Source: Nipponacmea schrenckii (lineage: Eukaryota > Mollusca > Gastropoda > Lottiidae). From it: DNA of 64,000 nucleotides. How positions within the stretch are numbered: position 1 is the stretch's first letter; each line of letters starts with the position of its first letter. Below the pieces are notes generated by a model. It was not told where the DNA came from, ran no database searches, and saw nothing but the letters and a program-made list of their open reading frames with translations. Made by a program: the position numbers and the translations under genes. Positions 57,053-64,000 of this stretch are shown one piece after another. The stretch is from the NCBI GenBank assembly GCA_030562195.1, contig CM060200.1:16368001-16432000 (forward strand), given 5' to 3'.

Positions 57053-59160
57053 GATAGCTTGCCAGGCAAGGTAATATATGCCCACTGGCAGCATTGATTT
57101 TGAATAAAAAATGAACTATACATATACTTCTTTTCTGGGGTGTTAAATGTACAATATTACTAAGTTTCCTTATAATCTGTCAAGAATTATACCTTATAAC
57201 AAGGCAATAACTCATAAAAAATTTTCAGTATTCAGGATTCACTTTTGGGTGATAACAAACAATTTCAACAAAATTCATCAAAATCTGTATGGAATTGTGC
57301 CTTGGATAAACGAGCCAAAAATCAACACCTTTTAAAGAATACAGGCAATAATTCATATCAAATATTTTGTGATATTTCTTGTTTTCAATAGGGCTCATCC
57401 TTGAATGATAATTAAAATTGCAGCAAGTTCCGTCAAAATCTGTAAAGCATTGTGTCTTCTAAAGTGTTTACAAGGTAAAATTTTGACGCTTTTTCCAAAA
57501 CCGGGCAAAAACTGATATTTAATATTTAAAGATTTATCTGATTTTCAATAGGGTTCATCCTTAGGTGATTACAGATACTCATGCCAAGTTCTGTTAAGAT
57601 AGCTTGCCAGCCAGAATACTGGCAGAATTGATTTTGAATAAAAAATAAAATATACATATACTTCTTTTCAAAAACAGAGCAATAATTAATATTAAATATT
57701 TTAAGATTTATCTGATTTTCAATAGGGTTCATCCTAAGGTGATTCCACATACTCATGCCAAGTTCCGTTTAAATCAGTTAAGAAATGTGACTTGCAGAGT
57801 GTTTATGAGCCAAAAAATCAAAATCATTTGAAAGAACAAGGGCAATCAAATATTATGTGATATTTCTTGTTTTCAATAGTGTTCATCCTTCAGTGATAAT
57901 TAACAATTTCAGCAAATTTTGTCAAAATCTGTAAATCATTGTGCCTTCTAGAGGGTTTACAAGCTAAAAATTTTGATGGAGTTTTCCAAAAAAAGGCAAT
58001 AACTAATACTAAATATTTTTCAATAGTTTTCATCATTAGGTGATTACAAATACTCATGCCAAGTTACGTCAAAATCGGTCAATAATTGTGCATTGTAGAG
58101 TGTTTACAAGCCACAAATTGAATGTGTTTTCAAAAACAAGGACTGATACTAAATATTTTCGATTTAACTGAATTTCAATAGGGTTCATCCTTAGGTGATT
58201 ACAAATATTCATGCCAAGTTACGTCAAAATCACTCAAGAATTGTGACTTAACTGTTCTTTGAACTGTGTTTACAAGTCAAAAATTGAACACGTTTTCAAA
58301 AACAAGGACAATAACTGACACTACATTTTTTTCGACACTAATTTTTTTTCCGATTTAACTGGTTTTCAATAGGCTTCATCCTTGGGTGATAGCAAATACT
58401 CAAGCCAAGTTTCATTAAAATTCATTAATAATTATTCTCTCAAGAGCATTAACAAGCTAAAATTGAACGCGTTTTCAAGAACAAGGGCAATAACTCATAC
58501 TAAATGATTTTCTATTTCGCTGATTTTCAATAGGGTTTATCCTTGAGTTATAACATACTCTCACACCAAGTTTCATCAAAATTGGTCAATAACTGTTCTT
58601 TGTAGAGTGTTTACAAGCCAAAAATTGAAGACGTTTTCAAAAACAAGGGCAATAATTGACACTAAATTTTATTTCGATTTAAATGGTTTTCAATAGGCTT
58701 CATCCTTGGGTGATAACAAATACTCAAGCCAAGTTTCATCAAAATCCATTAAGAATTGTTCTCTCAAGAATGTTTACAAGCTAAAATTAAACGCGTTTTC
58801 AAGAACAAGGGCAATAACTCCTACTAAATATTTTTCGATTTCGTTGATTTTCAATAGGGTTTATCCTTATCAAAATCCGTCAAATTACGCCCTCTAGAGT
58901 TTTTATGAGCAATTGTGGACAGACGGATGGACCGACAGACGGACGGACAGGGTGACGAAAATATACGCCCCCCCATTTCATGTGGGCGTATAAAAATTAA
59001 GAAATAGGACATGCATAGTGTTTACGAGCCAAAAATCGAAATGGTTTGAAAGAACAATTTCAGCATATTTTGTCAAATCTGTAAATCATGGTGCCTTCTA
59101 GAGGATTTACAAGCTAAAAATTTTGACGAGTTTTCAAAAACAAGGGCAATAAAACTAATT
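57053..59160 (+). mobile_element. HINE cluster with two 5' ends and one 3' end
   Basis: 5' ends at 57053 and 57598 (the second lacks the palindrome: GATAGCTTGCCAGCCAGAAT). Satellite A units run to (GGAC)n (58917-58947), hairpin ATACGCCC...GGGCGTATAAA (to 58994), then the tail end of an outer element to about 59160. Confidence 0.8.
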
Positions 59161-59164
59161 CTAA

Positions 59165-60466
59165 ATATACCATATTTGGACTGGTAATACTTTTATCAAT
59201 AGAAAGTAGAGGTGTTCTAATACCAGAACACCTAAAATACCAGATGGTCCCACAAGTCCTTAATTAACTCGTAATTAGGCTAATTATGATGGAATTTGTA
59301 CCTCAAGTCTCAAATGTCATTCAAATGTCGTGGATCTTTATTTTGATCATCCAGTCTGTGAATTCAGTAAATAAATTATGAAGTAACCGAACGCTGTAGT
59401 TAAGTATGCACAAATGTGCACTTGCCCACATTTCTGAATATTTTCCACAACGGTATTCCATTTATTATCTCTAGCAGAAGGCAATAATACGTTAAAATAT
59501 CATTTTGTTAAAACATTATGAATGAATTTAAATAAGTTTTAACTCACTAATAATAAAATACAAAATCAATTCTTACACACCTTCATTCATATGACGTCAT
59601 TTGATCACGTGATCAAACATAGTCTAAATTTATCGTTTCAAAGCAGATTAGAGTCAAATGGATTACCCAAGCACTTCTGTCCACATGAAGGCATAAAATA
59701 AGCGTCTGGACACGAACATTGTCCGGCACAATTTGGGTAAATGTCCTGTACAATTAGGTTTGTGCCAGCCATTTTGTCCTGTACACAATTTTGTAAAAAA
59801 AAAAAATTCAATTGATCATGTAAAACAACAATAACATAGTCTAGTTCATCCAGGTTAATATACTAACAATATTATGAAAAGATAGGTAATGTCTGGATAA
59901 TCAAATACAATCAATCTATGAGCGGTGTTGACACAGTTAGGCCAAGTTTTTTTTTCCGAATTTATTGTTACCATTATTTTAATTTTATGATTACTAAAGT
60001 ATGTAACATGAGAATAATCCATCACGATGTGGATTAGATATATCATGAAAACCAGATTATGCTTTTTTATAGAAATTAATACATGTACATTACGTAAGCT
60101 ACACCAGCCCGGGGAAAATTATCCAGTATCTTTTTATATAATCACCGCCAAAATTAATACATGTACATTACATAAGCTACACCATCCCGGGGAAAATTAT
60201 CCAGTATCTTTTTATATAATCACCGCCGGAGATTTATTAATAGTTCTTGGTAATTTGTTTGTTTTCACTCCGCGGAGTCTGCGGGCTTTTGGCTACATTG
60301 AACAAGGCTATCTTTGGAATTCGTATTAAAAATATTAAAATTGTGTTGACATACATAATACATTATACTAGTATTACACACGTTTTACTTAAAATTATTT
60401 TGAGATAATCCATATTCCTATATAGATTCGTTATCAAGTCTTTCAATGCTCTACATCTTGTTTGGT
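59165..60466. repeat. Dispersed segments R2, R3 and R1 (second locus)
   Basis: R2 (59165-59290), R3 (59320-59560) and R1 (59823-59955, continuing 60425-60480) match 43725-43839, 48727-49010 and 42920-43135. The order here is R2-R3-R1. 60073-60228 is a tandem pair of a 78-bp unit (AATTAATACATGTACATTAC; CCCGGGGAAAATTATCCAGT). The open frame across this pair simply reflects the duplication (78 = 26 codons) and is not regarded as a gene. Confidence 0.6.
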
Positions 60467-61480
60467 TTACTTGTGCTGGATAATCAAGGCATTTGATCTT
60501 AAACAGGATCCTCTTGGAGCTGATTCATCTATAATAAGAAATAAATATGTCATCTTGCTGAATATTCCTTGAAGGCTGTAACCACTTCTGGCGTTGCCGG
60601 AGCATGGGTAAGTATTCACAAGCCATCGTTTCCAAAAGAGACTTACAAGGTATTGAATTTGCCTTCGGCGTTTTCTCACATAAAGATCTTCCTTCTGGAA
60701 TTTGCCCAGTGGGTAATGTCCCTGTTGATTTAAATAATAACACATGGTTAGGTGTTATGTCTCGATATCGCTTGGGTCATCTGATGATTTGGTTAAAGGT
60801 TGATTATTAATAATTACTTCTACTTCGCACAGAAATATCCGTAACTGTTCTTTACTTTGGCATGTTTTCAGGTACTCCTCACTGAAAATCAAATTCTCTT
60901 CCGAATAGTGCGGATCTGTCGCTCCCACATACCTCCATGATGTGATGCTGCTGGTGGGTTGAAAATCCATTTAAAGTTACGATCTAAGGCAAAGTTGTTT
61001 ATTTCATCTTGGTGTCAATCTTTCATGGCTAACTTAAATTCGTTGTTGGTTCCATTCCATTGTTAGAATGCATCTCTTTCACATTGCCATGATATGCCAC
61101 AAATCGGCGAATTGCGTCGATGTAAGTTGTAGTATCCATGGAATCTGCTACCTCGATATGTACAACTCTGCAGGCTAAACATGTAAAAATTTCACCGTAT
61201 CTCTTCCTGTTCGATCGTCCATACTTGATTTGGAAAGGCCCAAAGTAGTCTTAGCCGGTCCTTGAAAATGCCGGTTCTTCTGTCTGAACTCTAAAGCCAT
61301 CTTCTATTGATTCACTTTGGATTGGTATTTTCTTAGAAGGTTCTTTACCAATACGCCACAATTGAGTATCCAATATGTCTTTCTTAATTCTGCTATTGTA
61401 CGGTTTCTTCCTTGGTTTTCGACCTTGGTGTGGGTGTAATGGACGATAATTCTTGAAATATGATGATCTCTAGGAAGAAT
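60467..61480 (-). pseudogene. BEL/Pao integrase
   Basis: Minus-strand pieces in order: RTIAELRKTYWIL (N-terminal region, about 61430); FGPFQIKYGRSNRKRYG, EIFTCLACRVVHIEVADSMD and NVKEMHSNNGME (catalytic core, 61250-61050); LCEVEVIINNQPLTKSSDDP (60840-60775); then the C-terminal domain with KSTGTLP, RRRQIQYLVSLFWKRWL, LRQRQKWLQPSRNIQQDDI and IDESAPRG. The second catalytic Asp of the usual SDNG is Asn here (SNNG). There are several frame breaks. The end is lost at about 60500, where repeat R1 takes over. Confidence 0.85.
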
Positions 61481-61531
61481 TGTTTGGTGTCTACGCCGGT
61501 CCTTGAAAATGCCGGTTCTTCTGCCTGAACT

Positions 61532-61942
61532 CTAAAGCCTGGTAGATAAGCCATCTTCTGTTGATTCTGTTGAAGTTGATTTGTCTAAATCTTTTTGAGT
61601 AGTAGGTGCTTCATTAATATCAACTGGAATCTCGTTGCGTACATATACTGCTGGTAAGTCTTTAAAAGTTGTACCATCTATATCATCAACTACTAAACTA
61701 TCTGTTACTTCTTCTATTTCTAATATTTCTTCTAAATTCATTGTTTTTAACATAAGTTTCCTTTTTCTAATTTTCGTTCTTAATCTTTGGTTTAATTCAT
61801 CACTTGAGAATACTGCTCCACTGCCATTATCAACAAAAGCATAGGTTGCAATTTGATAGCTGTTAGATTTAGCTTTCACCAGAATTGGTACAATTGCCAT
61901 CAGGGTATTCACATTGGTGGTCTTTGCTTCAGCTAGCCGCAT
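61532..61942 (-). pseudogene. BEL/Pao aspartic protease
   Basis: Minus strand: NVNTLMAIVPILVKAKS, YAFVDNGSGAVFSSDEL (active-site region; D-N-G-S where D-S-G-S/T is usual), LMLKTMN, DLPAVYVRNEIPVD. This is the retropepsin of BEL/Pao polyproteins (Peptidase_A17-like). The frame runs into a duplicated segment and stops at 61532. Integrase follows directly, with no RT or RNase H between. Confidence 0.82.
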
Positions 61943-62510
61943 TAGGAAATGGACAAATCTGTTTCATATGACCTATATTTAGACACCCAAAGCAGTGACC
62001 TTTGCTTATGCAATGCTGCGATTTCTCTTTTGCTTCTAATCCACCAAATTTTCTGCATTCTAAAATTGAGTGCTTTGAATTATCTCCGCAGTATAGGCAT
62101 GGTGCCATTGCAGCAGTATTTCTCGCTGAATTATTTATATTCTATGTAACAACTGATGTCAAATCCTTTCTGGTTGGTGTTGTATGATGTCTATAACATT
62201 TAGATGAAGAATTCGAAATAGGTGTGTCAATATGCCAATGATAACCCAGTCCTGCTATTCTTGGGTCATTTTCGTTTATTGACAATCTGCTTACAAACTC
62301 TTCAACATCGTCTAAAGTTGGTGATCTGTCATTTACATCACGTATTTTGCCAACTTTATTTATTCATTGTTGCTGGTAGGGCGTTGGTAATTTACTTGCT
62401 AATAATATTTAGAAGTCAAAGCCTTCCATTCCTGACATGTCATAATTTCCACGTTTTGCATTACAACAGTTGATAAAAAAAAAATGGCATACTTTCTCAG
62501 TGCAGATCTG
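61943..62510 (-). pseudogene. BEL/Pao gag-protease linker with zinc-knuckle remnants
   Basis: Minus strand, with Cys/His-rich pieces (for example CNGAMPILRR-type, ECRKFGGLEAKEKSQHCISK) that look like decayed zinc knuckles before the protease. Broken by many stops. Confidence 0.5.
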
Positions 62511-63822
62511 TCACCATTTTTTTTTTATTGAATCCCATTTCTTGGCTTTAAACTTGCAGTCAGCAGCTAGTATAACTGGTTGACCATAATCTCTCTTCAA
62601 CAATGCTAAGGCTTTATTATATGCTTCAGATGGTGGTTCAATAAGAGGACATTGCTTGATTAATTCTTTAGATTTGCCTTTGGTAAATTTCAATAAATAT
62701 TCAAGTTTTCTAGCTGGATCATCAGTCTTTTGTTCTATGACATATTGGAAATTCTTCATGAATGTCGGGTAGTTCAGGACATCTTTTCCATCAAAACATT
62801 CTATATCAGGATCAGGAAGTGATGATTCTCTTTGATTTTCTACTAATTTTCTAAGTATATCTGTCATCAATGACTCTTTGATTCTTTTTGTGATATACTA
62901 GGTTCTTTGGTGAATATGGAGGTAGATGGACTTGGGCTTGGGTATAATTTGCAACAGTTGGTTGCGATCATACATTGGTTTATAATAATAATAATCAGGC
63001 ATTTGATGAGAATCATATCTGTGATCATATTGATAATCATAAACTGGTGTAGCATTGTTATCACTGGGTTGTGTGGAGGGATCTTGTCTTTGTTCTTGAT
63101 AATTTGATAGGCCTACTCCTGAATGATATGTTTGATAATTTCTTTCATAAGTTGAGTTCTTATAGTCAAATCTTTCATTCTGTTCAAATAAATCTTTTCT
63201 TTCTGTGTATTCATCTCTAAAATTTTCTCCATTCTTCATACTGGAACTTAGATGCTCACTTCTTATTTTTCCAATGTCATGTTGTTGTCTACTCTTTCTA
63301 TTCCTTTCTAGTATTTCTTGCACTGACTTGGTTGTTTGCTTAGGAATAAATGATGCAATATTGAGAGGTTTCTTAAAATTAATGACTGGGTCTTCTTTTT
63401 GGTACAAAACTCTAGTAGTTGCCTTGGTTGCTTCTAAATTAGAATCAATTTCCAACTCACTCTGTTTTCTTTCCAATTCAGCTTGTTTTTCTCTAAGTTT
63501 CTCTGCAACCTTTCCTTTCCTTAAATCAACTCTTCTTCAGCCTCTTAAATTTCTAACTGTTTCTGTATTTCTGCCTTTTGAGCTTCCAATCCATTCTTCT
63601 CTTTCAGTGAAGCAGATCTAGCTGTTAATCTATTTCCTTTTGTTTACTCTTATAAATCATCATTGATATTGTTGATTTTGCTGAGTCTATATTTCCACTG
63701 GTGATAACAAATTGGTAAGCAGTGTTGGTGCTTGCACTATTTTTACAAGTGTTTGAAACACTATCTTCTGGGTGAATGATGGGTAATAAGTCACTATTTT
63801 CTGGCCTAATTATGTTACTCAT
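62511..63822 (-). pseudogene. BEL/Pao Gag
   Basis: Minus strand. 63822-63625 starts MSNIIRPENSDLLPIIHPED (probable N-terminus). 63476-62898 is a Lys/Glu-, then Tyr/Gln-rich low-complexity middle part. 62870-62511 is the conserved BEL gag domain: DPDIECFDGKDVLNYPTFMK, NFQYVIEQKTDDPARKLEYL, LKFTKGKSKELIKQCPLI and YNKALALLKRDYGQP. The middle part's Gln/Glu-rich coiled-coil stretch (63480-63600) is frame-shifted. It lies upstream of protease in correct order. Confidence 0.82.
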
Positions 63823-64000
63823 AACTGGGTCTATCTTTGTTGAACTAAAGTATTTCTGTCACAACCCCCAATACCATAACCAGGGGATTCACTCATATTT
63901 AACGTTTTGCTAATGTTTGTATATTTCCTGTGTTATCACGCAACACGAGTATGGACAGTTCAAGTCAATATCACTTTCACCATATCTTACGTCTATCAAC
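63823..64000 (-). other. BEL/Pao 5' leader
   Basis: Untranslated sequence upstream of Gag. GGTTATGGTATTGGGGGTTG (63885-63866) could be the primer-binding region, but I cannot match it to a tRNA with confidence. The 5' LTR, if present, lies beyond the window. Confidence 0.4.

Noticed and set aside
60027..60329. 100-residue frame with the internal repeat INTCTL..KLH.PGENYPVSF
   Set aside because: It results from a 78-bp tandem duplication in a repeat-derived region; no homology is recognised and codon pattern is not convincing.

Overview
This is eukaryotic, AT-rich, intron-type DNA, almost certainly from a marine mollusc or a similar lophotrochozoan. The only host gene I can recognise is membralin (TMEM259), on the minus strand. 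Three internal exons are present, at 55286-55343, 40392-40475 and 32061-32193. They have canonical AG/GT borders, compatible phases and a nearly contiguous membralin translation. No other membralin exon is visible, so the rest of the window is read as intron: 14.8 kb, 8.2 kb and more than 32 kb downstream of the last exon seen.

Nearly everything else is mobile DNA. The dominant family is a 'pearl'/HINE-type (Helentron-associated) element. It has a 5' end with the near-palindrome CTTGCC-A-GGCAAG, a run of ~160-bp satellite units, a short (ACGG)n microsatellite, and a 3' hairpin ending GTGGGCGTATAAA. Blocks of it cover about 4741-6723, 13140-14243, 19246-20480, 21581-24783, 27492-31880, 32241-37388, 37937-39990, 40668-42780, 49011-49367, 52352-55092, 55538-56461 and 57053-59160. 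All copies found point the same way (+, antisense to membralin). At least two are nested in older copies with a readable empty site (AA^AA).

Layout. 1-9380: two CR1/L2-like LINEs. The first (+) lies inside the second (-), and the second is also split by a HINE block. 9385-12935: a Penelope-like element (PLE, +) with RT and GIY-YIG remnants, split by a 1.5-kb repeat. 13316-13953: a TTAA-flanked MITE. 14244-19245: a second PLE with an SGNH-hydrolase-like ORF directly upstream, split by a 2.6-kb TIR element. 20521-27490: a Ty1/copia element (-), split by HINEs. 28801-37388: nested HINEs around membralin exon C. 37937-42780: more HINEs, a mariner-like insert and exon B. 42781-49010: mostly unannotatable intron with a candidate TA-flanked TIR element, LINE 3' tails and a MITE. 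49368-52351: a hAT-type element with an 8-bp target duplication. 53200-54338: a canonical non-autonomous Helitron. 55093-55537: exon A. 56462-56918: a hAT end and a tyrosine-recombinase remnant. 60467-64000: a BEL/Pao element (-) that has lost its reverse transcriptase.

All transposon genes seen are broken by stops, frameshifts or deletions, except the SGNH-like ORF and a few domain-size segments. The value of the window is its readable nesting order and the intact membralin exons surviving in small islands between HINE arrays.
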